A stretch of DNA of 64,000 nt from an uncultured Prochlorococcus sp. Lineage in GTDB: Bacteria > Cyanobacteriota > Cyanobacteriia > PCC-6307 > Cyanobiaceae. The stretch covers positions 1-64,000 of the forward strand of contig CACMCA010000005.1 of the NCBI GenBank assembly GCA_902612005.1. Reading direction: 5' to 3'. Shown piece after piece: positions 35,668 to 43,599 of the stretch. The position numbers and the translations under genes are program-made. The stretch's first letter is position 1. Every line of letters starts with the position of its first letter. The notes under the pieces were generated by a model. That model ran no database searches and had not been told where the DNA came from. It was given only the letters and a program-made list of their open reading frames with translations.

Positions 35668-36757
35668 ATAATTTAATTTTTTCTTTTTTTAATTTAATAT
35701 CTATAAAATCTCCAATTTTTAAATTATTAGAGATCACTTGATTAGAAATAACGTCTACAAAAATATTTTCTTCTAGCTTAGATTCTAAAACTACTGTTAA
35801 TCTAAAAATTGTTCCTAAATAAGTAATTTCTTTTATTTTTACTCTAAGAATATTTTCTTCCTTTTCTATATTTTTTCTGAACTTAATAATTTCAATATCT
35901 TCAGGTCTAATACCAAGCAAGCAGTTTTCTAAAAATGAATATTCTGTATTCTGTGAAATTAAAAATCTATTATTAAGATAATAAAAAACACAATTTTTCT
36001 TATCATATTTACCTTTTAACAAATTCATCTTCCCTATGAAATCAGCAACAAACGGTGTAATTGGATTTTCATACAATTCAAAAGGTGTTCCAATTTGAGC
36101 AATATGACCTCTTTCCATGACTACAACTCTATCTGCCATAGATAAAGCTTCAGTTTGATCATGGGTAACCATGATAGTAGTTAAATTAAGTTTCTTTTGT
36201 ATTAGTTTAATTTCATTTCTTAATTTTGATCTAACTTGAGCATCTAGGGCTGAAAGAGGTTCATCTAATAAAAGTAAACCAGGAGATAATGCCATGGCTC
36301 TCGCCAAAGCCACTCTTTGTTGTTGACCTCCAGATAATTGAGATGGAAATTGGTCAGAATATTTTTCTAATCCAACCAAACGAAGTAAATTATTAGTTCT
36401 TTTTTCAATTTCTTTTTTATTTATTTTTTTATTTTCAAGACCATAAGCTATATTTTGTTTTGCATTAAGGTTTGGAAATAATGCATATGACTGAAAAACA
36501 ATTCCAAAGTCTCTTTTCTCAGTGGGGGAATTAGAAATTAAAAGCCCATCTTGAACAATATCGCCATTTGTTTGTCTCTCTAAGCCAGAAATTATTCTTA
36601 GCAGAGTTGTTTTTCCACAACCACTTGGTCCTAATAAACATAAAAATTCTCCCTTAAAAACATCCAAGTGAATATTTTTCAAAACGAATGTTTCCCCAAA
36701 GTTTTTACTGATATTTTTGATTTCTAAATATTTAAAACTTCCTTCTTTTTTAATCAT
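35651..36757 (-). CDS. ABC importer ATPase (phosphonate/FbpC-type)
   Basis: 368 residues: Walker A GPSGCGKTT (~43-51), Q-loop, signature LSGGQQQRVALARA (~140), Walker B LLLLDEPLSALD (~160), H-loop TIMVTHDQTEAL, and a C-terminal regulatory domain with TOBE-like GIRPEDIEI (~285). It energises the fused permease that follows with a 17-base overlap. Same family covers iron and 2-aminoethylphosphonate importers. Confidence 0.9.
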   Translation of the reverse strand: MIKKEGSFKYLEIKNISKNFGETFVLKNIHLDVFKGEFLCLLGPSGCGKTTLLRIISGLERQTNGDIVQDGLLISNSPTEKRDFGIVFQSYALFPNLNAKQNIAYGLENKKINKKEIEKRTNNLLRLVGLEKYSDQFPSQLSGGQQQRVALARAMALSPGLLLLDEPLSALDAQVRSKLRNEIKLIQKKLNLTTIMVTHDQTEALSMADRVVVMERGHIAQIGTPFELYENPITPFVADFIGKMNLLKGKYDKKNCVFYYLNNRFLISQNTEYSFLENCLLGIRPEDIEIIKFRKNIEKEENILRVKIKEITYLGTIFRLTVVLESKLEENIFVDVISNQVISNNLKIGDFIDIKLKKEKIKLFESNL

Positions 36758-36838
36758 TAAATTTAAAATAATTATTCATCTAGATGATAAATTCCATGAA
36801 TTGCTAATTCATGGAATTTATTTATATGCTTTTAATTT

Positions 36839-37891
36839 TTACTTAGGAGCAGATTTGCCATCATAGCGTTTTGCCCACTCTGCTAGTATTCTCTCCCTAT
36901 TTACAGCAGCCCATTGTAAGTCATTTTTTGCGAGCTGTTTCTCTGGATTAGAAGGGAAACCTTTAGGAAGCGGAACATCAGTTTCAACAGCTGTTATTGC
37001 AAAACTTTTTGCATATTCTCTTGAGACTTCAGGAGAAATTGCCCAATCAAGAAAAGTCTTAGCAGCAGGTTTTATTTTATCTTTTTTGATAAGGGCATTA
37101 GCTTCTACATCCCATCCAGAACCTTCCTTAGGAAAAACAGCCTCAATTGGTTGCCCCATATTTACCTGTTTTACAGCTCTGTAACCAAATGAAACCCCTA
37201 TTGGATACTCTCCTTTACCTGCAGCCTTACAAGGCTTAGATCCAGAATGCATATACTGAGCAATATTTTCATGAAGTGCATCAAGGTAATTCCAACCATC
37301 CTCTTCAGAAGGTAAATTTTGTAATCTTGAAGCTACTGACAAATAACCTGTTCCAGAGGAAGCAGGGTTAGACATAACTATGTGACCTTTGTATTCTGGT
37401 TTTGTTAAATCTGCCCAAGATTTAGGTATTGATAGCCCGTTTTTTTGAGCCTCAATTTTATTAACACAAAAAGCAGAAATCCAAGAATCAATTCCAACCC
37501 ATGAAGGTTTTTTTGCAGGATCCCTAAAGCTTGGTTTAACATTCGAGAGGCCTTTTGGAGCATAACCTTGAATCAAACCTCTATCATTAGCTACTAATAA
37601 ACTTGAAGCAGCTAAACCCCAAACCACATCTGCCTGTGGGTTTTCAGCCTCAGCCAATAATTTCGCAGTAACTATACCTGTTGAGTCCCTAACAATATTA
37701 ACTTCTATATTAGGGTAATCTCTCTCAAAGGATTTTAGATAATTTGGTATTTGGTCATCTTCTAGAGCAGTATAAACAGTAATTGAAGCCTTTTCAGAAC
37801 CTTTTTTACCCCACCACCATGCATTTGCTGAAGGTGCAAGTGCTGTTCCTATAACAGCTGCCCCCATTGCAAAAGAAAATAACTTTTTCAT
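36839..37891 (-). CDS. Periplasmic substrate-binding protein of the phosphonate-type importer
   Basis: 350 residues with a signal peptide (1-~22, cut after SANA) and a type II binding-protein fold: [50 protein letters not shown]. The family also contains iron-binding FutA/FbpA. The paired Tyr ligands near the C-terminus that bind ferric iron are not evident, whereas the gene order fits 2-aminoethylphosphonate transport (TIGR03261-like). First gene of the minus-strand operon 37891 to 31986; 81 bases to the ATPase. Confidence 0.82.
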   Translation of the reverse strand: MKKLFSFAMGAAVIGTALAPSANAWWWGKKGSEKASITVYTALEDDQIPNYLKSFERDYPNIEVNIVRDSTGIVTAKLLAEAENPQADVVWGLAASSLLVANDRGLIQGYAPKGLSNVKPSFRDPAKKPSWVGIDSWISAFCVNKIEAQKNGLSIPKSWADLTKPEYKGHIVMSNPASSGTGYLSVASRLQNLPSEEDGWNYLDALHENIAQYMHSGSKPCKAAGKGEYPIGVSFGYRAVKQVNMGQPIEAVFPKEGSGWDVEANALIKKDKIKPAAKTFLDWAISPEVSREYAKSFAITAVETDVPLPKGFPSNPEKQLAKNDLQWAAVNRERILAEWAKRYDGKSAPK

Positions 37892-38104
37892 TTAGTTTGT
37901 ATTACTAATTACAATATGCAAAATTGTATGATTTTTGTTTTAAAGAAAAATATAAATTCTATATAAGGTTTGGTTAAGTAATTTCTAATCTTGTTAAATT
38001 TCATTTAAGCAGTAAGCACAAATAGATTGATTAATAAAACTTTTTTCAGATTTAATTGCATATTTTTTAGTTTAAAAAAACCGTTTATATTTTTTGTTTA
38101 TCTA

Positions 38105-38320
38105 TCAATAAGAAGGCCCGCTTAATTTATCAAGTAATTCATATTTATCTCTTTTTTCATACCAATCATTTAAATCTTTTTCACTTATTGTTCTGAATAA
38201 AAATAACGATATCTTCTCCAGGTAATCAGCAATATAAATTCTTGAAATTGGATTAAAACAAATAAAAACAACAAAAATTGAACCTAACAAAAGTATTGTT
38301 TTTAATAAGCGTCCCCTCAA
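38105..38320 (-). CDS. Small membrane protein, 71 aa (paralogue of 51518-51730)
   Basis: One N-terminal membrane helix (~7-25) and a conserved amphipathic tail: NPISRIYIADYLEKISLFLF is identical to the protein at 51518-51730, and the rest is close (ISEKDLNDWYEKRDKYEL). The tight conservation between two island copies suggests a real function. 20 bases after the HNH gene stop on the same strand. Confidence 0.7.
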   Translation of the reverse strand: MRGRLLKTILLLGSIFVVFICFNPISRIYIADYLEKISLFLFRTISEKDLNDWYEKRDKYELLDKLSGPSY

Positions 38321-38340
38321 ATTTCCCTCAAATTTTCTAG

Positions 38341-38742
38341 TTAAGCAGCATCTAGATTTAATTCTTCTTGTTCAAAATTTGCTTTATTTTCCTTAATTTC
38401 TTGATTAGCCCATTGCAATAATCTTATAGATAATATTAAGTCTCCATCTAACCATGCTCTAATAGCCATAGCTCTTCTAGGATCATAAAATTTTTTCTTT
38501 CTATACCAATCAAAAACATTCTCATCTGATTTGTCTCCATTGCATGAAAGACAAGCTGGAACACAATTTTCTGTTAAGTTTAAACCTCCTTTACTTCGTG
38601 GCAATATATGATCAATAGATTCTGAAGGTTTTCCGCAATATATGCATCTTTTGCTCGTAAATGTATGAATAGACTTTCGCCAGAATCTTAATTTGAGCTT
38701 AGGGCATAAATCCTCTAAAAACACTGCATCATCAATATGCAT
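38341..38742 (-). CDS. HNH endonuclease-like protein
   Basis: 133 residues: a CxxC knuckle (CIYCGK, ~33-38), the HNH core SIDHILPRSKGGLNLTENCV (~43-62) and second knuckle CLSCNGDKSD. Metal-binding and catalytic residues (His-Asp-His, Asn, and the four Cys) are present. The C-terminal FDWYRKKKFYDPRRAMAIRAW recurs in a cyanobacterial/cyanophage HNH group. Target unknown; common in tRNA-linked islands. Confidence 0.85.
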   Translation of the reverse strand: MHIDDAVFLEDLCPKLKLRFWRKSIHTFTSKRCIYCGKPSESIDHILPRSKGGLNLTENCVPACLSCNGDKSDENVFDWYRKKKFYDPRRAMAIRAWLDGDLILSIRLLQWANQEIKENKANFEQEELNLDAA

Positions 38743-39032
38743 TAAGATTATTCAATTATCTATATTTATGTCATATGAAATTTAAAAATAATTTAAGAAA
38801 ACGTTATCTTTAAGAAATTAAATTATTTTCAAAAACCAATCACAAAATAATTAATTTCAAATAAATTTTTAATTAATTTTCTCATCACTTTTTCTACTTT
38901 TTAGTTTGAGCTTTTCCTCTTCAGAATTTGGTTATGGGATTAACAATATACATTTAACTTTAAAACTCACCTTTTCTTTATGTGGAGTCTAGTTATTTAG
39001 TTGAATATAATAAGCTAAGAATTTCAAAAAAA
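38743..39032. other. 290-base AT-rich gap between divergent genes
   Basis: Divergent promoter space for the HNH gene and the GVIQ microprotein. No clear box recognised. The open frame start at 38982 for the right-hand gene is not used because the ATG at 39033 aligns with its paralogue. Confidence 0.35.
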
Positions 39033-39266
39033 ATGTCTGATAAAAAGAAAGATACAAAAAAAGATTTTAAAAAGAATAAAGCTATGCTTGCTTACGGAGT
39101 GATACAACTAGGATCAGCAGTTGTATCAGCTGTTGCCTTAGTAGCTATTGCACTAAGCTTTTGCTCATTAAAAAAAGAATCAAAGTTCTTTAATGAATGT
39201 GTTGAAGAAATGAAAGCGACTGGTTCGCCAACAGCTGATGCGGTTCGTTTCTGTACTGGTGGTTAG
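39033..39266 (+). CDS. Small membrane protein, 77 aa (AxLAxGVIQ family)
   Basis: Basic N-tail (MSDKKKDTKKDFKKNKA), one membrane helix (~28-48) and a short tail with three Cys. AMLAYGVIQLGSAVVSA aligns with AILADGVIQFSTIVTSI of the protein at 28952, giving the family. Start chosen at the second in-frame ATG, which places the basic tail first as in the paralogue. Confidence 0.6.
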   Translation: MSDKKKDTKKDFKKNKAMLAYGVIQLGSAVVSAVALVAIALSFCSLKKESKFFNECVEEMKATGSPTADAVRFCTGG

Positions 39267-39421
39267 CATTAGGTAAATTAAGTGTTCCGATATTTTTATA
39301 AATAATATTTAATTTGTCTTAGTTCATATTAACCATAAATTAATTTTTTCTTATTTTCCCCTTAGTAAAACTAATAAATAAACTAACTAAAATTTAAGTG
39401 GTTATAAATTTAGAAAAATTT

Positions 39422-39574
39422 ATGAGTGGAGATTATGAGACATTAGAAATCAATCAACCTAAGATTTCTTATTTTAAAAAGAGATCAGAAGATAATACTT
39501 TATGGCTAGAGGAAATGATTAAAGAGATTGAAAAGATTGAAGATACGAATAACAATATCTCTGATGCTGCTTAA
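39422..39574 (+). CDS. Acidic microprotein, 50 aa
   Basis: Frame MSGDYETLEINQPKISYFKK then RSEDNTLWLEEMIKEIEKIE with DAA end. Soluble, likely helical in the second half. A GTG 24 bases upstream is also in frame. Similar in size and acidic style to the 57-residue protein at 45921, including the ...DAA(S) ending. No family recognised. Confidence 0.5.
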   Translation: MSGDYETLEINQPKISYFKKRSEDNTLWLEEMIKEIEKIEDTNNNISDAA

Positions 39575-39591
39575 TCTACGATGGTTTATGA

Positions 39592-39711
39592 TTAATGATA
39601 TTTATTGAGTAATCGATTATAAATTACCAACAATAATATTATTCCACCTATACCAAGAATTGCATGGTATGGGTCATAATGATTCTGCCAAAGCTCCTTT
39701 AAAAATTCCAT
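39592..39711 (-). CDS. Single-span membrane microprotein, 39 aa
   Basis: Minus frame MEFLKELWQNHYDPYHAILG, then a hydrophobic span (~17-33) and NRLLNKYH. Clean ATG and stop, converging on the previous microprotein. Too short for a family call. Confidence 0.5.
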   Translation of the reverse strand: MEFLKELWQNHYDPYHAILGIGGIILLLVIYNRLLNKYH

Positions 39712-39816
39712 TAATTTAGTCTTTGGGTCGAGTTAATATCAAGCATTTATTTGTTTTATTGGAAGAATTACCTAAGGAAAAAATATTAGAAGAATTAGGA
39801 AATTTATTAGATGGAT

Positions 39817-40494
39817 TTAAAATCCTTTATATAACTTTAAATAATAAATAATTTCTGATAAATCATTAATTTTTTGAATCTTTTCTTGGTTAAATTCATT
39901 TATTAATTTATTTAGTATTTCAATATCTTTTGAAAAAAACATTAAATTACATTCCGCTTTAAGTCCTGAGATAGATCCTGCATATGAGTCTTCTATAACC
40001 CATGATTTCCTTGGATCTACATCCAATATTTTTAATGCTCTCAAATAAGGATCAGGCGAAGGCTTGCCATCAGAAATGAATTTATCATCTCCAAGAACCT
40101 TTGTATTGAATAAATTTAACCAGGGATTTGCAGAGCTTTTTATTTTAAAACTTTCACTACTACTACTTGTTACTAGTGCAATAGGTAATTTTGTATTTAT
40201 ACAAAATTTGATTAATTCTATTGCTCCTTTAAAAGGTTTTGCTTTAGTAAGTACTTTATCTACTTTTAACTTTTGAGTAATGAGTAATTCTTCTATTGTG
40301 ATTTCTTCATTTATCCATTTGAAAACTTTTTTTGCGCAATCTATTCTTCTTCTTCCTTTTAATTCTAGTAATTTATCGTTTGATAAATAGTAATTATATT
40401 CTTTTGCGGTTTCATACCAGGCATTAGCTAGTAATGGTTCTGTATCTAGTAATACCCCATCTAAATCAAAAAGAATTGCTTCTGGTAATTCCAT
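39817..40494 (-). CDS. HAD hydrolase, beta-phosphoglucomutase/phosphatase-like
   Basis: 225 residues. Motif I LFDLDGVLLDTEPL (8-21), a cap domain, motif II VTSSSS (~112), KPSPDPYLRAL (~150) and IEDSYAGSISGLKA (motif IV). These identify the beta-phosphoglucomutase/GPH-like subgroup. Substrate unknown. A promoter module with a short hairpin lies ~70-105 bases upstream (40561-40600). Confidence 0.85.
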   Translation of the reverse strand: MELPEAILFDLDGVLLDTEPLLANAWYETAKEYNYYLSNDKLLELKGRRRIDCAKKVFKWINEEITIEELLITQKLKVDKVLTKAKPFKGAIELIKFCINTKLPIALVTSSSSESFKIKSSANPWLNLFNTKVLGDDKFISDGKPSPDPYLRALKILDVDPRKSWVIEDSYAGSISGLKAECNLMFFSKDIEILNKLINEFNQEKIQKINDLSEIIYYLKLYKGF

Positions 40495-40560
40495 CTTTAT
40501 AGAAATATTTTTTTATTTGCTTTTAAAATTTCGAATATCTTTTTAAAGATAGCTAATTAA

Positions 40561-40600
40561 AAGGGGATAATTGCCCCTTATTTTAGATCGACTGTCAATC
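40561..40600 (-). promoter_or_regulatory. Island promoter module B
   Basis: Minus strand: GATTGACAGTCGATC (40586-40600), TAAAAT (40580-40585), then a GGGG-CAATTAT-CCCC hairpin and TTTT. No start codon follows closely; the HAD gene starts 67 bases further on. This copy may drive that gene or be a left-over. Confidence 0.55.
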
Positions 40601-40672
40601 AATCAAAAGTTAATACTATGTTTACGCAGTGCGGTTATTTTAGGGGCTTTGGTGCAGCCTACTCCTCTTTTT

Positions 40673-41038
40673 TTATCTATTTCTTTCAATTATTCGAAAA
40701 TTCATATCTAAAGCTTCTTTTCTTAATGGAATTAATTCTTGATATGGTCCTTCATAACAATCAATTGCTGCTTTTTTACTAGGGAATTGTGAAAGTACAG
40801 AGAAAGGCCCGTCATATCCCTCTCTAACATCAGTCTCGAAATCAACTGATAATGTCTTTGCTCCGCAACCTTTAACAACGACATCATTTACTTTTGAAAA
40901 GTATTTACCTGCTTGTTCTGGATTTGTAACCCTGCCAGAAATCATTACATAACCAACATTCTTGTCTTTTGGAACTTTATAACCAATTGCAAGCCCTGCA
41001 ATGCCAGCAATTAAACCAATTAAAATAGTTTTTTGCAT
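40673..41038 (-). CDS. DUF1330-like protein with N-terminal membrane anchor
   Basis: 121 residues: a hydrophobic start (3-22) followed by a DUF1330/dimeric alpha-beta barrel domain (YVMISGRVTNPEQAGKYFSK; PFSVLSQFPSKKAAIDCY; YQELIPLRKEAL). The usual domain is cytoplasmic and enzyme-like in fold but of unknown activity. The membrane anchor is an unusual addition. Confidence 0.75.
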   Translation of the reverse strand: MQKTILIGLIAGIAGLAIGYKVPKDKNVGYVMISGRVTNPEQAGKYFSKVNDVVVKGCGAKTLSVDFETDVREGYDGPFSVLSQFPSKKAAIDCYEGPYQELIPLRKEALDMNFRIIERNR

Positions 41039-41104
41039 TAAAGATTTTGATTTTTACAAATGATATACGATTCTTTCTAAATTGGCTCTCAATTATTAAC
41101 TATT

Positions 41105-41130
41105 AGCGGTGCAAGTAGTAAGCGTTTCAT
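41105..41130 (-). repeat. Orphan signal-peptide start sequence
   Basis: ATGAAACGCTTACTACTTGC on the minus strand, matching the MKRLLL signal-peptide start, then a stop after 13 codons. Same sequence (AAACGCTTACTA...TTGCACCGCTA) as at 52851 and, on the plus strand, 56435. Confidence 0.5.
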
Positions 41131-41148
41131 TTAAAAACCATAAGTGAC

Positions 41149-41643
41149 TTAATCGCATTTTTTCTTTCGATATATTTTCTTCATTTCTTTTTGTTCTGAT
41201 AAATAATCTTCTTTTGCTTGTTTATTAATTTGATCATATTTGGCTTTAAATTCTTCTTTGATAGCTTGAGCATTTTGTCTTCTTTCTTCTGCCATGAAAT
41301 CAAAATCACCATCACTATAATTTCCACTTTTTAAGATAGTTTCAAACAAATAACATTCACTAGATAAATCAATATCAAATTCTTTTATTAAGAAATATTC
41401 ATTACATAAACTTTCTATTTCATAAGGACTATCAAAAAGATCCTCCCATTTTGTCTCTATTGCATATATTTTGGTAATTTTATCATTAGCAAATTCTTTG
41501 CTTTGTTTTGCAAATGATATTTCTTGCTGATAATCATTTTTTGATTTATTTATTGCAAATTTAAGGTCTTCGCATAATCTTGCTTTATCGTTTCCAAAAC
41601 CAAATATAAGTGGGAAAACAATAAATAAAGCTAAGCGTTTCAT
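41149..41643 (-). CDS. Secreted charged protein, 164 aa
   Basis: Signal peptide MKRLALFIVFPLIFGFG (1-17), then a highly charged helical protein with four Cys (C24, C80, C97, C163). Lys/Glu-rich C-terminus (~140-164). Last gene of a four-gene run in which every start touches or overlaps the previous stop. Not recognised. Confidence 0.6.
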   Translation of the reverse strand: MKRLALFIVFPLIFGFGNDKARLCEDLKFAINKSKNDYQQEISFAKQSKEFANDKITKIYAIETKWEDLFDSPYEIESLCNEYFLIKEFDIDLSSECYLFETILKSGNYSDGDFDFMAEERRQNAQAIKEEFKAKYDQINKQAKEDYLSEQKEMKKIYRKKKCD

Positions 41644-41874
41644 TTAATCGTTGACTTTTTGGTCTAATAATTCTTTTAATTCCTTTGGTAAGTTTAAAAA
41701 AGAATCTCTTAAATTTTCATTCTTTTCTCCTACATGTAGTATCCACTCTCTAAATTCTTCTGCTATTGCATAACTGTCTTCATATCTTTCTAAATTATCC
41801 ATAACAGAAATTCTTTTAGTAGCCCAACAAGTAGATATATCAATTCTTTTTTTTTGTTTAGTATTTACTGCCAA
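41644..41874 (-). CDS. Acidic hypothetical protein, 76 aa, TTG start
   Basis: Begins at TTG 41874, inside the last codons of the upstream gene (10-base overlap), and stops one base before the next ATG. Frame includes KRIDISTCWATKRISVMDNL and the acidic ERYEDSYAIAEEFREWIL. Soluble, helical. The tight coupling supports the start. No family. Confidence 0.55.
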   Translation of the reverse strand: MAVNTKQKKRIDISTCWATKRISVMDNLERYEDSYAIAEEFREWILHVGEKNENLRDSFLNLPKELKELLDQKVND

Positions 41875-42029
41875 AATTCATCTAATGCATCAAACACTCT
41901 GTTGAGATAATCGTTTGCTCCTATACATTCCCATTTTCCCTTTTCACCAATCGCACATTTGTAATGCAGTTCTCTCTTGAGTTGCATTAGTTTATTGGTC
42001 ATAGCAACCTTGTCTAGTCTTCCGTTCAT
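41865..42029 (-). CDS. Hypothetical protein, 54 aa
   Basis: MNGRLDKVAMTNKLMQLKRE then LHYKCAIGEKGKWECIGAND. Two Cys (C25, C35). ATG overlaps the previous stop as ATGA, and the end overlaps the next start by 10 bases, so it belongs to the four-gene coupled operon. Not recognised. Confidence 0.6.
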   Translation of the reverse strand: MNGRLDKVAMTNKLMQLKRELHYKCAIGEKGKWECIGANDYLNRVFDALDEFWQ

Positions 42030-42229
42030 AGTAATTCCCTAGCTTCTGTCAATATTTGATTCTTTAAAAAAACAAGAGCGTCTAGTTTTTCTTCTTTTTC
42101 TTCATAATTTTCAAATTTCATTTCTGCAATTTCAACAATTGCTTTATCAACCTTTTTAAGCTGTTTCTTAATAACTCCCTTTTTAAGTTGTTTTTTAATA
42201 ATCCTTTTTGGGATTTTGGTTGATTCCAT
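42026..42229 (-). CDS. Lys-rich helical protein, 67 aa
   Basis: Strongly basic N-half with two KKQLKK blocks, then an acidic helix (NYEEKEEKLDALVFLKNQIL). First gene of the coupled operon 42229-41149. Predicted soluble and helical. No family. Confidence 0.55.
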   Translation of the reverse strand: MESTKIPKRIIKKQLKKGVIKKQLKKVDKAIVEIAEMKFENYEEKEEKLDALVFLKNQILTEARELL

Positions 42230-42363
42230 TGGAATTACCTTTTTTCTTTATATTCTCTTTCTTTTCTTCAAAATGCGAGTCCCTCACTTTAAATTCTGGT
42301 TAAATTATCTACATAATATCGTTAAGAATATAGTTACCGCTCTTTTAATTTAATTTAATTTAA

Positions 42364-43413
42364 TCAATCATTGGGTTTTTCATTCTTTCTGATCAATTGG
42401 TCTAAAGTTTTTTGATCTGAGACGACAATAAAATCATCAAAATGGATAGATTGATCGGGGTATTCAATTCCAATTTGTTTTCCCGAGTGTCTATAAACAC
42501 CTATTCTTACATTAGTACCAGTGTATTTTCCTTTCCAGTCAGATGTTATACCTTTGTAATCAAATATTAATTTCTTATCTTTGAAGACTTTTACAAAACC
42601 ATCATCATCCTTTGTATTATAGATTCCAATTTTATACGTGCTCCATTCACCTAATTGAGTCACACTAAATGTTTTGTTCGGTGTGAGTTTAAAATTATTT
42701 TTTATTTTTTTTTCACCTCTAGTTTTTTCATTACGCACAAACCAATATGAATCATTTTTTTTATATTTTATATCAATGCGATGCTTAATATTATCTTCTT
42801 TATTCCTTCTATTGAAACCAGTACCGGCAGTATTACCTGCTATTTTTAATGTTTTTCCAGTGTCATCAAAACTTATTCTTACAAGAGGATGCGTTCTCAT
42901 ATATACATGTCGATTTTTAAATTCAAAAAACGTTACTCTGCCATCTGTATGTTTAAAATCTTTAGGAAGTCTTGTTTTAAAACCAATCCATATTTCTTTA
43001 TTTAAAGTGCTTCTTTGCTTTGTCTCAAATATTGCTCTTTCTGTTTCTTTTCCTGAACCTTCTTTAAGAGGATCATTATTCCATCCATGTTTCACTGTAA
43101 CTTCAAGATACTTATTGCCATCAAGATCTTTTTTAATTCTAAATGGTTTTAAACCTGCTCCCTTATCGTAGATTCGAAATATTTGGTTGAATGATTTTTC
43201 TGTACCCCCACCAGAAGGAAAATTTGAGGATGAAGGGTTAGGGTTGACAACTTTTAATTTTCCTTCTTCTTGATTTTCAAAGTCTTCAGAAAAATTCCAA
43301 GGAGATTTTGTTTTTTTATCTACAGAATCTGGAACAGGTACCTTTTGCCATGAGTATGAATTGCCAGTGGTAAAAGACATCAATACTAGAAAAATGTATA
43401 ATAATTTTTTCAC
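42364..43413 (-). CDS. Secreted polysaccharide-lyase-like protein, GTG start
   Basis: The open frame extends to 43563, but GTG at 43413 follows the promoter module and gives the signal peptide (V)KKLLYIFLVLMSFTTG. The ~330-residue mature part has a concanavalin-like jelly-roll pattern: NFSEDFEN, KYLEVTVKHGWNNDP, ERAIFETKQRS, IWIGFKTRLP, VRIGVYRHSGKQIG and QSIHFDDFIV. It resembles the heparin-lyase-I-like group (PF14099). Unusual for a free-living picocyanobacterium. A secreted amidohydrolase follows 32 bases before its C-terminus side... on the upstream side at 43600-44568 in the same direction. Substrate unknown. Confidence 0.65.
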   Translation of the reverse strand: MKKLLYIFLVLMSFTTGNSYSWQKVPVPDSVDKKTKSPWNFSEDFENQEEGKLKVVNPNPSSSNFPSGGGTEKSFNQIFRIYDKGAGLKPFRIKKDLDGNKYLEVTVKHGWNNDPLKEGSGKETERAIFETKQRSTLNKEIWIGFKTRLPKDFKHTDGRVTFFEFKNRHVYMRTHPLVRISFDDTGKTLKIAGNTAGTGFNRRNKEDNIKHRIDIKYKKNDSYWFVRNEKTRGEKKIKNNFKLTPNKTFSVTQLGEWSTYKIGIYNTKDDDGFVKVFKDKKLIFDYKGITSDWKGKYTGTNVRIGVYRHSGKQIGIEYPDQSIHFDDFIVVSDQKTLDQLIRKNEKPND

Positions 43414-43459
43414 AAAAAGAGAGGGTTTTATCTCTCCAATTTTATATCGACTTTCAATC
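43414..43459 (-). promoter_or_regulatory. Island promoter module C
   Basis: Minus strand: GATTGAAAGTCGATA (43445-43459), TAAAAT, then GGAGAG-ATAAAAC-CCTCTC with five Ts immediately before the GTG start. This is the clearest hairpin version apart from the copy at 53269. Confidence 0.6.
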
Positions 43460-43471
43460 ACCGTACCTAGT

Positions 43472-43558
43472 CTATTGGCCATAACAAATACATTTACCCC
43501 CTTTCCAGTTTGAACATTTTTTCTTTTTACATTTCTTTTTCTTTTTCTTATCAGCCAT
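43472..43558 (-). CDS. Lys/Cys-rich microprotein, 28 aa
   Basis: MADKKKKKKCKKKKCSNWKG then GKCICYGQ: four Cys and 13 Lys in 28 residues. ATG to TAG on the minus strand. The Cys spacing could bind a metal. It ends 12 bases before module C and starts 41 bases after the amidohydrolase stop. May be real because similar tiny Lys-rich genes occur in such islands, but evidence is thin. Confidence 0.35.
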   Translation of the reverse strand: MADKKKKKKCKKKKCSNWKGGKCICYGQ

Positions 43559-43599
43559 CCCAAAAACGTTGACTAGTATTTAAATCTTTTTTTAATTAT

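Noticed and set aside
39740-39836. Plus-strand frame ...LEELPKEKILEELGNLLDG...
   Set aside because: No start codon or ribosome binding site and it overlaps the HAD gene end; too little support.
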